Source: Thermotogota bacterium ADurb.Bin062
GTDB taxonomy: Bacteria > Thermotogota > Thermotogae > MWEM01
Reading direction: 5' to 3'
Length of the DNA: 45,673 nt
Assembly (NCBI GenBank): GCA_002071085.1
Contig: MWEM01000019.1
Span: 1-45,673 of the forward strand
Shown here: positions 7,892 through 16,940 of the stretch, in pieces
Layout: each line of letters starts with the position of its first letter
Numbering within the stretch: position 1 is the stretch's first letter
The notes under the pieces: generated by a model
The model's input: only the letters and a program-made list of their open reading frames with translations
The model's database searches: none
What the model was told of the DNA's origin: nothing
Translations under genes and position numbers: made by a program

Positions 7892-9031
7892 TTGATTATT
7901 GAGACCTTTTTGAGTTTTTTTGCGACCACTGCCTTTGGAGCCGTCAGCTTCGGGAATTTGATTATGATTGGTATCGCCACGGTCGTTCTCATCGTATCGA
8001 TTAAGAAAGATGCGGAACCTTTGCTGCTAATCCCGATCGCGTTCGGAATGCTTCTGGCGAATATCCCGATCCTCCACACGGGTCTGTTCGCCAAGCCGAC
8101 CGATACAACAACCGGCGGGTTGATGTATTACATCACGATGGGGTTGCAGTTGGAAATCTATCCTCCGCTCATCTTTTTAGGAATTGGCGCGCTCACGGAC
8201 TTCTCCTTCCTGCTGTCTAACCCGATTCTCATCTTTCTAGGCGGTGCGGCGCAAGTAGGGGTGTTCATCGCTTTCGGGCTGGCGAAGGCCTTTGGCTTCA
8301 CCTTACCGGTAGCGGCAGCGATCGGTATCATAGGCGGCGCAGACGGACCCACCTCGATCTACATCGCCAAACGCTTCGCGCCGGAATACATCGCAATGAT
8401 CGCCTTGGCCGCCTACTCTTACATCGCTTTGATGCCGCTCTTGCAACCGCCTATCATGAAAGCCCTTACGACGAAGAAAGAGCGGATGATCCGGATGAAA
8501 CCTCCCCGACAGGTAAAAAAGGTGGAAAAGCTCGTCTTTGCGGGCGCCACCGTTCTGTTCTGCGGGCTGCTCGTTCCTCCGTCCATCCCTCTCGTTGGGA
8601 TGCTGATGCTGGGGAATTTCTTGAGGGAGAGCGGATACACCAAGCGATTGGCCGAAGCCTGCTCGAGGTATATTTTGGACACGGCGACCATTATGCTCTG
8701 CCTATCGGTTGGAGGCTCGGCCAAAGCCGAAGTTTTTCTGCAGCCCACCTCCCTATTGATACTCGGTTTGGGTTGTGTGGCATTCATCACCAGTATCGCC
8801 GGCGGCGTTCTTTTCACGAAGTTTATGAACCTATTCCTCAAAGAGAAGATCAACCCTCTCGTCGGAGGGGCCGGGGTTTCTGCCGTACCGGATTCCGCCA
8901 GAATAAGCCAACAGGTCGCCAAACAAGAGGACCCAACGAATTTTATCTTGATGCATGCGATGGGCCCGAATGTCGCCGGGGTCATCGGGACGGCCGTTGC
9001 GGCGGGAGTCTTTTTGTCGGTTCTTGGATAA
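7892..9031 (+). CDS. oadB: Sodium ion-translocating decarboxylase, beta subunit
   Basis: This 379-residue membrane protein belongs to the OadB/GcdB/MmdB family, which exports Na+ when a biotin-bound carboxyl group is decarboxylated. The diagnostic segments are present: GIIGGADGPTSIYIAKRF in the centre, GGAGVSAVPDSAR, and MHAMGPNVAGVIGTAVAAGVFL at the end, with about ten hydrophobic helices. The start is a TTG at 7892, nine bases after GGAGGG; no ATG fits. No alpha (carboxyltransferase), gamma or biotin-carrier gene is adjacent; the partners must be elsewhere or this copy acts with another complex. It is followed after four bases by alanine racemase. Confidence 0.93.
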   Translation: MIIETFLSFFATTAFGAVSFGNLIMIGIATVVLIVSIKKDAEPLLLIPIAFGMLLANIPILHTGLFAKPTDTTTGGLMYYITMGLQLEIYPPLIFLGIGALTDFSFLLSNPILIFLGGAAQVGVFIAFGLAKAFGFTLPVAAAIGIIGGADGPTSIYIAKRFAPEYIAMIALAAYSYIALMPLLQPPIMKALTTKKERMIRMKPPRQVKKVEKLVFAGATVLFCGLLVPPSIPLVGMLMLGNFLRESGYTKRLAEACSRYILDTATIMLCLSVGGSAKAEVFLQPTSLLILGLGCVAFITSIAGGVLFTKFMNLFLKEKINPLVGGAGVSAVPDSARISQQVAKQEDPTNFILMHAMGPNVAGVIGTAVAAGVFLSVLG

Positions 9032-9035
9032 TCGT

Positions 9036-10145
9036 ATGGATGTCCTCAATTCCAGACGGACGCGAGCGTGCATCTCCTTAACGGCTTACCGCCGGAATCT
9101 GCTATATTTCTCTGAACAAGGGGCGCCGTCTTTGATCGCCCCCGTTATCAAGGCGGATGGGTACGGCCACGGAGCGATCCCTCTGGCGAAGGTTGCCGCC
9201 GATCTTGGTTGCCCCTATCTGTGCGTAGGGTTTTTGGAAGAAGCCCTGCAATTGCGGTACGCCGGGGTGACCCTACCTATTTTGGTGTTTAACTATTTCG
9301 CTCCAGAAACGACACCGCTTTTCATACAAGAAAATCTCACAGCGACAGTCTATTCCGGCTATCAGCTCGAAGCCATCGCCCCATATATCGCGGGAGGTAA
9401 ACTCAGAGCGCATCTGAAGGTCGACACCGGTATGTCTCGTCTCGGTGTAAAACCCGAGGAGGTCGAACGGTTGATACGTCGAGTTTGGGAGATCGGTAAT
9501 ATCGAACTCGAAGGTTTGTACAGCCATTTCGCCACAGCCGATGATCCGGATTCGGATTTCGCGCGGCGGCAATATGAGCAATTCGCCGCCCTCAGGCGAC
9601 TCTACCGCTCTTCGATACGGTATTTTCACATCTCAAACAGCGCGGGCGCTCAATACTTGTCCGTCGATCCGTTTGACTTTATACGGCTCGGCATCTCCTC
9701 ATACGGGCTGGATGCGCGAAATCAGAAAAGACCGTCGGAACTCTCCCCGGTTCTTTCCTGGGAAACGATCTTATCCCACGTTAAGACCATACGGGAGGGC
9801 GCTTCGATCAGTTATGGGCGGACGTTTATCGCCGACCGACCGATGACGATAGGAACGGTAGCGGTGGGTTACGCGGACGGGTACAATCGGTTGTTAAGCA
9901 ATCGCGGGTCGGTGTTGGTCAAAGGGCGCAGATGCCCGATCTTGGGCCGCGTGTGTATGGACCAATTTATGATCGACCTCTCGGGTATCCCTGCTCCCGA
10001 ACCCGGCGAAAAGGTGACGCTCTTAGGGTTTGACGGAGCGGAAGAGATCTCGTGCGAAGAGATCGCTGCCCTTCTTTCCACGATCAACTACGAAGTGACC
10101 TGCTTAATCTCCAAACGAGTCCCCCGCGTTTACACGGAAGTATAA
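9036..10145 (+). CDS. alr: Alanine racemase
   Basis: This 369-residue PLP enzyme interconverts L- and D-alanine for peptidoglycan. The PLP lysine is K39 in PVIKADGYGHG; the second catalytic residue, tyrosine, is Y260 in SISYGRTF. The C-terminal beta domain contains GRVCMDQFMIDLS. The ATG at 9036 follows the oadB stop by four bases; the longer frame from 8955 would overlap oadB and lies outside the family. There is no good Shine-Dalgarno site, so translation is probably coupled to oadB. Confidence 0.95.
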   Translation: MDVLNSRRTRACISLTAYRRNLLYFSEQGAPSLIAPVIKADGYGHGAIPLAKVAADLGCPYLCVGFLEEALQLRYAGVTLPILVFNYFAPETTPLFIQENLTATVYSGYQLEAIAPYIAGGKLRAHLKVDTGMSRLGVKPEEVERLIRRVWEIGNIELEGLYSHFATADDPDSDFARRQYEQFAALRRLYRSSIRYFHISNSAGAQYLSVDPFDFIRLGISSYGLDARNQKRPSELSPVLSWETILSHVKTIREGASISYGRTFIADRPMTIGTVAVGYADGYNRLLSNRGSVLVKGRRCPILGRVCMDQFMIDLSGIPAPEPGEKVTLLGFDGAEEISCEEIAALLSTINYEVTCLISKRVPRVYTEV

Positions 10146-10190
10146 GCGAATCGAACATTTCGCATATAAAATACGAGAGGAGTTTTGTGT

Positions 10191-11279
10191 GTGAACTTAG
10201 GCGAGTTGGTGATGAAGAAGATAGCGGAATTGTCCGAGAAAACTGGGCAATTCAACGAGCTGTTGGATGGCAAGCTGGTTTCGGATATCCGCATCGATGA
10301 TCAGGTATCCACGATTTTGAAGGTCGTCAGCAAAAAACTGCAAAACACGAGGGACGGTAAAACGTTCCTGTTGATGACCTTGGGCGACCGTTCCGGGACG
10401 ATCCGATCTATCGATTGGAACAACTCGAAGTACAATGACGAACGTTTGACCAACGGAACGGTCGTGCGCGCCACTGGAAAGGTCTCTCTTTTCGAGGGAC
10501 ATCCGCAATTGAACATCGCGAGCTCGAGAGATGCGATCAAGGTGCTCGGAGAAGGCGAATTCGATCCCAATAAATTCATCGAGATTACGTCCAAGAATAT
10601 TCGAGAGATGTATGATTCTCTACTCAAACAGATACAGAAGGTCAAGAACGATAAAGTGAGGGCTTTGCTTCATGAAGCCTTCGTGAAGAACGACCGATTC
10701 GTTAGCGATTTCATAGAGTCGCCGGCCGCGATCAACGTTCACCACGCGTATAAAGGTGGGCTTCTCGAGCACACGCTGGATGTGACGGAGCTCGCCATTC
10801 AACTAATGGAAGCTTACCCGGAGATGCCGATCGACAAAGATTTGGTCATCGCGGGGGCGCTGCTTCACGATATCGGGAAGGTAGAGGAGTATTCGCTTTC
10901 TCCGACAGGTATCGATCGCAGCGACGCGGGCGAACTGATCGGCCATATTGTCATCGGAATCAATTGGCTCACCGAAACGGCCGCGAGGATCCCCCAATTT
11001 CCAAAAAAGGCGCTGGTGGATTTGCAACACATCCTCTTGTCCCATCACGGAGAAATCGAGTGGGGCTCGCCCGTGTTGCCGAAGACGATCGAAGCGTTGA
11101 TCGTGCATTCGGCTGACAATACCGATTCCAAGATCGCCCAATTCAGGGAGTATACGTTGAAGGCTCAGCCCAACATCCTTAACCCGGATGATACCGTTTG
11201 GAGCGATTTTAATAAATACCTGTCCCGCAGGATTCGTATAAGAGGAGTGGTATCCTATGGAGAAAAAACGAAAGATTAA
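10191..11279 (+). CDS. YhaM-like 3'-5' exoribonuclease (OB-fold plus HD domain)
   Basis: This 362-residue protein has an N-terminal OB-fold nucleic-acid-binding domain (about 15-110, with KTFLLMTLGDRSGTIRSIDWN) and an HD phosphohydrolase domain: HHAYKGGLLEHTLDV, then the metal pair H226-D227 in ALLHDIGKVEEY, then ILSHHGEIEWGSPVLPKTIEA. This is the layout of YhaM, a 3'-5' exoribonuclease of Firmicutes. The GTG at 10191, eight bases after GAGGAG, is preferred to the TTG at 10185, which is too close. Its 3' end overlaps the phosphohexomutase gene by 23 bases. Nuclease activity is inferred from the family. Confidence 0.88.
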   Translation: MNLGELVMKKIAELSEKTGQFNELLDGKLVSDIRIDDQVSTILKVVSKKLQNTRDGKTFLLMTLGDRSGTIRSIDWNNSKYNDERLTNGTVVRATGKVSLFEGHPQLNIASSRDAIKVLGEGEFDPNKFIEITSKNIREMYDSLLKQIQKVKNDKVRALLHEAFVKNDRFVSDFIESPAAINVHHAYKGGLLEHTLDVTELAIQLMEAYPEMPIDKDLVIAGALLHDIGKVEEYSLSPTGIDRSDAGELIGHIVIGINWLTETAARIPQFPKKALVDLQHILLSHHGEIEWGSPVLPKTIEALIVHSADNTDSKIAQFREYTLKAQPNILNPDDTVWSDFNKYLSRRIRIRGVVSYGEKTKD

Positions 11280-12708
11280 ATTCGGAACGAGCGGATGGCG
11301 AGGGATTTTGGCCGAAGACTTCACCTTCGACAACGTTAGAACGGTCTCTCAAGCGATCGCTACCGAGATTTTAAAAGACCCCAAGGCGAAAAACGGCGCG
11401 TTGGTGGGTTACGATTCTCGGTTCTTGGCCGAAGACTTCGCTTGGGCGGTCGCTCAAGTGTTTGCCGGAAACGGCATCCGCACCTACGTGTGTCATCAAC
11501 CGACCCCTACCCCGGTGATCTCCTACACGATCCGAAACTTGAACCTGGCCGGCGGGGTCAACATCACGGCCTCGCACAACCCCCACTTTTGGAACGGCAT
11601 CAAGTTCAATCCCGCGACCGGCGGGCCGGCTTTGCCAGAAGTCACCAAAGCCATCGAAACCGAGATCGAACGCCTTCAGCGGGGCGAAGGAGAGGTACGG
11701 TTACTCACCCACCTCGATGAGGAGTTCAGTAAGCTCGTCTATTCGATCGACCCAAGTCAGGAATACTTCGCCGAAATCCGACGAAAGATCGATATGGACC
11801 GGATCAAAGGGGCGGTAAAAAAAGTGGCGGTGGATTTGGTCTACGGAACCGGTGTCGATTACTTGGACCAGCTGCTTCTCTCGCTCCTTCCGGGAGAAGA
11901 GGCGCAGGGATTGGTCGTACTCCACGATTACCGGGATCCCTACTTCGGGGGATACCGCCCGGAGCCCGACAAAAAACGGCTGAGAGAACTCGGGCAAGTG
12001 GTTTTAGAACACCGGGCGCAGATCGGACTAGCCGTGGACGGAGATGCCGATCGATTCGGGATCGTCGATGACAAAGGTGTACCGATTACGGCCAACGAAT
12101 ACTTGGCGATCGTAGCGTGGCATCTGTACAAAAACAAGGGATTGCGGGGCGACAGCGCTCGTAGCGTGGCGACCAGCCACGCGATGGATCGAATAGTCGA
12201 GCACTTCGGATTTCAGACCCTCGTGACCCCCGTCGGGTTCAAGTTCATCGGCGACGCGATCCTCAATGACCGTATCGTGTTGGGCGGTGAGGAGAGCGGC
12301 GGGTTGAGCATACAAGACCACGTGCCGGAAAAGGATGGAATCTTGGCCTGCCTGTTGGCACTGGAAGCCATCGCTTATGAGCAGCGGCCGATGTCGGAGA
12401 TCAGAAAAATCGTCCAAGAGGTGACCGGCCCGTATTTCACAGATAGAATTGACCTGGAATTGGAAAGCGAAAGTCGGAAGCGCGAGCTTATGGACTTTTT
12501 CGCAAATATGCAACGCGAGGTTTTTGGGATACCTGTGAAAGAACGTCAGACCGTCGACGGTATAGGCTTCGATCTGTCGATTCCGGAGGGTGAAGCCTGG
12601 ATCTTGATCCGGGCCTCAGGCACCGAACCTGTGATTAGGATCTACATCGAAAGTACGCAGGAGAAAGTTTTTTTGAAACTTCAGGAAGGCGTTGAAAAGC
12701 TCGGATGA
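11257..12708 (+). CDS. Phosphoglucomutase/phosphomannomutase family
   Basis: This 483-residue alpha-D-phosphohexomutase moves phosphate between C1 and C6 of a hexose phosphate. The phospho-serine is S106 in TASHNP, the metal loop is D261-x-D-x-D in DGDADRFG, the sugar-binding loop is GGEESGGLS, and the phosphate-binding loop is RASGTEPVIRIY. The substrate (glucose, mannose or glucosamine) cannot be decided. The ATG is well placed after AGAGGAG. It overlaps the upstream nuclease gene by 23 bases and shares ATGA with topA. Confidence 0.93.
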   Translation: MEKKRKIKFGTSGWRGILAEDFTFDNVRTVSQAIATEILKDPKAKNGALVGYDSRFLAEDFAWAVAQVFAGNGIRTYVCHQPTPTPVISYTIRNLNLAGGVNITASHNPHFWNGIKFNPATGGPALPEVTKAIETEIERLQRGEGEVRLLTHLDEEFSKLVYSIDPSQEYFAEIRRKIDMDRIKGAVKKVAVDLVYGTGVDYLDQLLLSLLPGEEAQGLVVLHDYRDPYFGGYRPEPDKKRLRELGQVVLEHRAQIGLAVDGDADRFGIVDDKGVPITANEYLAIVAWHLYKNKGLRGDSARSVATSHAMDRIVEHFGFQTLVTPVGFKFIGDAILNDRIVLGGEESGGLSIQDHVPEKDGILACLLALEAIAYEQRPMSEIRKIVQEVTGPYFTDRIDLELESESRKRELMDFFANMQREVFGIPVKERQTVDGIGFDLSIPEGEAWILIRASGTEPVIRIYIESTQEKVFLKLQEGVEKLG

Positions 12709-14996
12709 AAACTCTCGTCATCGTCGAGTCGCCCTCGAAAGCCAAAACGATCGAAAAATACTTAGGAAAAGATTATCACGTTATCTCTTCCAAAGGCCAC
12801 ATACGCGATTTACCTCCGGACGAACTAGGCGTCGATATCGAGGCCTCTTTCGAACCGAAGTTCACGCTAATGCGTGGAAAAGAGAAGGTCGTCCAGCAGA
12901 TCAAAGAGGAAGCGAGGAACAAGCCCGTTCTGCTCGCTTCGGATATGGACCGGGAAGGGGAGGCTATCGCTTGGCATCTAGCGCAGATCCTATCGCTGAG
13001 CGATCAAGAGACCAACCGCGTTTTGTTTTCAGAGATCACCGAAAAAGCCATTAAGGCGGCGATAAAAAGACCTTTAAGGATCAACCGGTCTAAGGTGGAG
13101 GCGCAGTTCGCGAGGCGGATACTGGACCGACTCGTCGGTTACCAGATCAGCCCCTTCTTATGGAAGGTCATCCAGGTGAAATCTCTGAGCGCAGGACGCG
13201 TTCAATCCGTTGCGTTGCGGTTTATTTGCGACCTTGAGGAAAAGATCTTGACATTTGTTCCCGAGGAGTACTGGAAGTTCAAAGCGCGCTTCCTGTGCGA
13301 GAAGATGCAAGGGGAACTGGAAACCGCGCTGGTGTCAGTAGACGGCGTGTCCTTGGAAAAGCAGCCTATCAGGAACGTACAAGACGCGATGAAAATAGAA
13401 GAGGAGATCTTGAAATCCTCCTTCGCGGTGCGTTCGGTCGAAGAAAAAGTGATCAACCGGAAACCTCCGGCCCCCTTCATCACGAGCACGCTACAACAAG
13501 AAGCGTCGAACCGCTTGGGCTTTTCGGTCAGTCGAACGATGAAAGTGGCGCAAGAGCTTTATGAAGGCTTAGAGACAAAGGATGGGCCTTTGGCCTTCAT
13601 CACCTATATGAGAACGGACTCGAATCGTATCTCGGAAGAGGCCTTGGAAGCGGCAAAACTATACATAACCGAGCATTTTGGAGAATCGCATTCGAAAACG
13701 CAAAGGTATGGAAAGAACAAGGCGAATACGCAGGATGCCCACGAAGCGATTCGGCCCACCTACCCGGATGTCGATCCGCAGAAAGCTGAAAAAATGCTTT
13801 CGGCCGATCAGGCCAAGCTCTACCGGCTTATATGGAGCCGTTTTATGGCGTCGCAGATGATACCGGCAGTATATAGGCAAACAAAGATAAAGATAGAAGA
13901 TATTGAACAAGGGTGCTACACCTTTGAAGCCGAAGGCGCGCGTTGTGTGGAGGAAGGATATGAAAAAGTATACCCGCCCACCTCGAAAGAAAAAGACCTC
14001 TCTGTCGTTCCGGTAGCGGGTACGCCGGCCTCTTTGTCGCATTTCGAAAAAGCCCAGAACTTTACGACACCACCCGCACGATTCACCGAAGCGTCCTTAG
14101 TCAAGAAGCTCGAAAAAGAAGGGATCGGTCGGCCGAGCACCTACGCCAGCATCATCCACACACTGCTAGAACGACATTACGCCTATCGCGAACAGAAAAG
14201 CCTCGTCCCCACCTTCCTGGGAATGATCGTTAACCACTTTATGTCCGATTTTTTCCCCAAGATCATCCAAGCGAAGTTCACGGCATCGATGGAAGAGAAC
14301 CTCGACAAAGTCGAAGAAGGAGAAGAGAATTGGAAGGAAGCGATCCAACGGTTTTACTCGGACTTCGAGCCCACGCTCTTAAAACTAAAGGAAAAAACCC
14401 TTACGAAGTCCCTCAATTGGTTATTCTCGACTAACCTCCCTTGCAAAGAAAACGAAAAACATACGTTGATACTGAAGATGGGGCGCTTCGGCCCCTATTT
14501 ACGGTGTGAAGCCTGCGATAAAAACTATTCGATATCGGAAAAGGCGAAAATTATATTCCGACAAAACCAAGCCGAGATATACGGCGAGACCGTACTCGAG
14601 AATAGCAAAGAGGTGGTCGCGATCGGTAGGGCTTGCCCCAAATGCGGGGGCGACTTGGTCGAACGCCAAGGCAGATACGGGAAGTTCATCGCGTGTTCGA
14701 ACTACCCCAAATGCAAATACACCGAAAACGTGGACGAGAAGGTAGCGGCGAAGTGCCCGAAGTGTGGCGCCGACGTCGTGCGTAAGAAGAGCAAGCGAGG
14801 GAGAACCTTTTTCGCTTGCAAAAACAACGCCTATAACGGGGGCACGTGCGATTTTTTCTCTTGGTACGAACCGACGGAAGAGAAGTGTCCCCAGTGCGGA
14901 CAAACGATGGTTCTGAAAAAGGGGAGGTCAGGAGAGGAAAGCATCGTCTGTGAGTCTTGTGCGCGTACCACTCGGATCGCTAAGAAAACGAAATAA
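12705..14996 (+). CDS. topA: DNA topoisomerase I
   Basis: This 763-residue type IA topoisomerase relaxes negative supercoils. The Toprim domain begins MKTLVIVESPSKAKTIEKYL and contains SDMDREGEAIAWHL; the catalytic tyrosine is Y301 in FITYMRTDSNRIS. The C-terminal third carries cysteine-pair zinc ribbons: CEACDKN (incomplete), CPKCGG...CSNYPKC, CPKCGA...CDFF, and CPQCG...CESC. The ATGA overlap with the mutase gene indicates coupling. The normal neighbour dprA is absent. Confidence 0.97.
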   Translation: MKTLVIVESPSKAKTIEKYLGKDYHVISSKGHIRDLPPDELGVDIEASFEPKFTLMRGKEKVVQQIKEEARNKPVLLASDMDREGEAIAWHLAQILSLSDQETNRVLFSEITEKAIKAAIKRPLRINRSKVEAQFARRILDRLVGYQISPFLWKVIQVKSLSAGRVQSVALRFICDLEEKILTFVPEEYWKFKARFLCEKMQGELETALVSVDGVSLEKQPIRNVQDAMKIEEEILKSSFAVRSVEEKVINRKPPAPFITSTLQQEASNRLGFSVSRTMKVAQELYEGLETKDGPLAFITYMRTDSNRISEEALEAAKLYITEHFGESHSKTQRYGKNKANTQDAHEAIRPTYPDVDPQKAEKMLSADQAKLYRLIWSRFMASQMIPAVYRQTKIKIEDIEQGCYTFEAEGARCVEEGYEKVYPPTSKEKDLSVVPVAGTPASLSHFEKAQNFTTPPARFTEASLVKKLEKEGIGRPSTYASIIHTLLERHYAYREQKSLVPTFLGMIVNHFMSDFFPKIIQAKFTASMEENLDKVEEGEENWKEAIQRFYSDFEPTLLKLKEKTLTKSLNWLFSTNLPCKENEKHTLILKMGRFGPYLRCEACDKNYSISEKAKIIFRQNQAEIYGETVLENSKEVVAIGRACPKCGGDLVERQGRYGKFIACSNYPKCKYTENVDEKVAAKCPKCGADVVRKKSKRGRTFFACKNNAYNGGTCDFFSWYEPTEEKCPQCGQTMVLKKGRSGEESIVCESCARTTRIAKKTK

Positions 14997-15025
14997 GCGG
15001 ATTTCTTTTCCTGATCCTTCTCCTG

Positions 15026-15034
15026 TGGTATAAT
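15026..15034 (+). promoter_or_regulatory. Extended -10 promoter downstream of topA
   Basis: TGG TATAAT lies about 30 bases after the topA stop. Its transcript would start near 15041 and run straight into the hairpin at 15068-15112 before the next gene. Confidence 0.5.
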
Positions 15035-15067
15035 GAACTATCCTCTGATTCAAGGGGGAGAGGGGCG

Positions 15068-15112
15068 GCCATCTTTCCGGGGTGAAAACCCTTAGAAAGA
15101 TGGCTTTTTTTT
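15068..15112 (+). terminator. Strong intrinsic terminator in a gene leader (possible attenuator)
   Basis: GCCATCTTTC (15068-15077) pairs perfectly with GAAAGATGGC (15095-15104). An inner GGGG/CCCT stem closes a TGAAAA loop, and eight T follow directly. It stands between an extended -10 promoter and the ATG at 15126, so it may end topA transcripts, make a short RNA of about 70 bases, or regulate the downstream gene by attenuation. No known riboswitch consensus is visible. Confidence 0.85.
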
Positions 15113-15125
15113 GGTGGTGATCAAA

Positions 15126-15593
15126 ATGACTGACAAAATTGCTATCACAATTGGGGAAAAAGCGCTATCCTATTGGCTTCGCATTATGCTGGCCCAGAAG
15201 GTCGAGAAAATCCAGGACGTGGAAGTCAGTTGTGAGCTACAAGGGTTCCAGCTTGTTGTGCGGGTGGGCATACCCGGATTCAACGCCGGTGTCCAAGCCA
15301 TCTTCCGCTTACTTCAGGAGCTTCGGGATGAGGGGGGTATCCACACTCTCCTTTTTTCAGTCAAACCCGTCGGTTTGTTCTCCTCGATGGCGCTCGCTAC
15401 TTTCTCAAAGGCTTTCGATCGGCTGAAACCGGGTATCGTTTTCGCCGACAACACTCTCAGGGTATCCTTTCGTGACCTTCTCGCCCCAAACGGACCATTA
15501 CAGGCGCCACTTCTTGAGGGTTACAGCATCGAATCGATCGACTTCTTGCCATCCACGTTTTCCATTGTTCTAAAATTGAAAGCCACTTCCTAG
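15126..15593 (+). CDS. Hypothetical protein, unknown family
   Basis: I do not recognise this 155-residue protein. It has no signal peptide, no membrane helix and no cysteine motif (one Cys). Alternating short strands and helices and an evenly hydrophobic core suggest a compact cytosolic alpha/beta protein. The ATG at 15126 is chosen because GGTGGTGA (15113-15120) precedes it by five bases; the longer frame from TTG 15111 would start inside the terminator T-run. The stop is followed directly by the tandem repeat block. Its only regulatory clue is the terminator hairpin in its leader. Confidence 0.7.
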   Translation: MTDKIAITIGEKALSYWLRIMLAQKVEKIQDVEVSCELQGFQLVVRVGIPGFNAGVQAIFRLLQELRDEGGIHTLLFSVKPVGLFSSMALATFSKAFDRLKPGIVFADNTLRVSFRDLLAPNGPLQAPLLEGYSIESIDFLPSTFSIVLKLKATS

Positions 15594-15639
15594 TGTTTGT
15601 CTTCCGGGCGAAAGCCTTTGCGCTTTTGCCTACGTTTTA

Positions 15640-16690
15640 CCACGTTTGGGAACGCCAAACTTAAGTTTGGCACGGTTTTCCGCGACAATAGCAAAAGACC
15701 AAGGGCGGATCTCGGGGTCGCAAAAACCACTTACCCCGCGATAACCTCACACGTCATTGAGGCGTAATCGTTTTTTTCTTTCCGCGACTGCTCGAAAAAA
15801 GGGCATTCACATGGAGGGCACGTAGGAAAATTTTAGTGAACGCCCTGGGAATGCCCTGGCAACCCCCTGGGAACGCCAAACTTTAGTTTGGCATGGTTTA
15901 ATCTTTTCACTGGAAAGGTTCCCGTGCGCAGGCATCGCGGCGTAGCTCTATTTCCTTCCGCGACTGCTCGAAAAAAGGGCGTTCACACGGAGGGCACGGG
16001 GAAAAGATTTTAATGAACGCATTGGAAACGCCTTGGGAACGCCCTTGGAACGCCAAACTTTAGTTTGGCATGGTTTAATCTTTTCACTGGAAAGGTTCCC
16101 GTGCGCAGGCATCGCGGCGTAGCTCTATTTCCTTCCGCGACTGCTCGAAAAAAGGGCGTTCACACGGAGGGCACGGGGAAAAGATTTTAATGAACGCCCT
16201 GGAAACGCCTTCGGAACGCCCTTGGAACGCCAAACTTTAGTTTGGCATGGTTTAATCTTTTCGCTGGAAAGGTTCCCGTGCGCAGGCATCGCGGCGTAAG
16301 CTCTATTTCCGTCCGCAACGGCTCGAAAAAAGGGCGGTCACACGGAGGGCACGGAGAAAAGATTTTAGTGAACGCCCTGGGAACGCCCCGGGAACGCCTT
16401 GGGAACGCCAAACTTTAGTTTGGCATGGTTAAATCTTATCACTGGTAAGGTTCCCGTGCGCAGGCATCGCGGCGTTACCTCTATTTCCGTCCGCGACGCC
16501 GCGATACCCTTGGGAACGCCGGACTTTAGTCCGGCATATTTTTCCTCGACACTAACAAAAGGCAAAGGGCAGAGCCCGGGTGCGCAAAACCCGCTTACCC
16601 GCGATAACACACACGGTCATCCTCATTCCTATATCTTATACTTCTTCAAGAAAAGAAGTATCACACACGCATTCCTGGTGGTGTGAAACG
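15640..16690. repeat. Tandem array of a 177-bp unit with family A hairpins
   Basis: Four copies of a 177-178 bp unit begin at family A hairpins 15875, 16052, 16229 and 16407; a fifth, partial copy begins at 16518. An earlier, more diverged hairpin lies at 15654-15671. Each unit holds a GCCAAACTTTAGTTTGGC hairpin, a fixed segment GGTTCCCGTGCGCAGGC, a family B-like piece (CATCGCGGCGTA ... CCGCGACTGCTCG), a CACGGAGGGCACGG tract and several GGAACGCC steps. Copies 2 and 3 are nearly identical, so expansion is recent. Degenerate family C palindromes lie at about 15709-15742 and 16592-16606. I see no gene. Confidence 0.88.
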
Positions 16691-16737
16691 CTTTCTGTTC
16701 CTACTTAAGAGGGTCGATCGTCGTATTCATCAGCCTT

Positions 16738-16911
16738 TGATTTATTGCATATAAGAAGAGAATCGCATTCTCCGCAGAGCGCATTTATAATTATCGCTAT
16801 TTATAGTATTCGCTAATTATATCTATCGTTTTATTCTATTTTCAGTCTACTATATTTTCACTATTTTCGATATCGCCTTATTTGTTTTTTATCTATTTAT
16901 ATGATATAATG
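16738..16911. other. AT-rich stretch upstream of an orphan gene
   Basis: Base composition drops sharply against the rest of the window, with repeated TATTTAT, TATCGCTATTTATAG and TATATCTAT motifs. It ends at an extended -10 promoter. A similar AT-rich stretch lies beyond the gene at about 17785-17940. I see no clear DnaA boxes or iterons of constant spacing. Confidence 0.55.
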
Positions 16912-16920
16912 CCTTTATAT
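16912..16920 (+). promoter_or_regulatory. Extended -10 promoter for the orphan gene
   Basis: TGA TATAAT lies 20 bases before the ATG, giving a very short leader that contains GGAGG (16931-16935). Confidence 0.5.
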
Positions 16921-16940
16921 TCTTATAATTGGAGGCGACT

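Noticed and set aside
15594-16690. Possible CRISPR array from regular spacing
   Set aside because: Units of 177-178 bp are repeated over their whole length, without short repeats separating unique spacers, and no cas genes are nearby.
16738-16911. Possible replication origin in the AT-rich stretch
   Set aside because: No DnaA boxes or evenly spaced iterons can be seen and the neighbouring protein does not resemble a known initiator.
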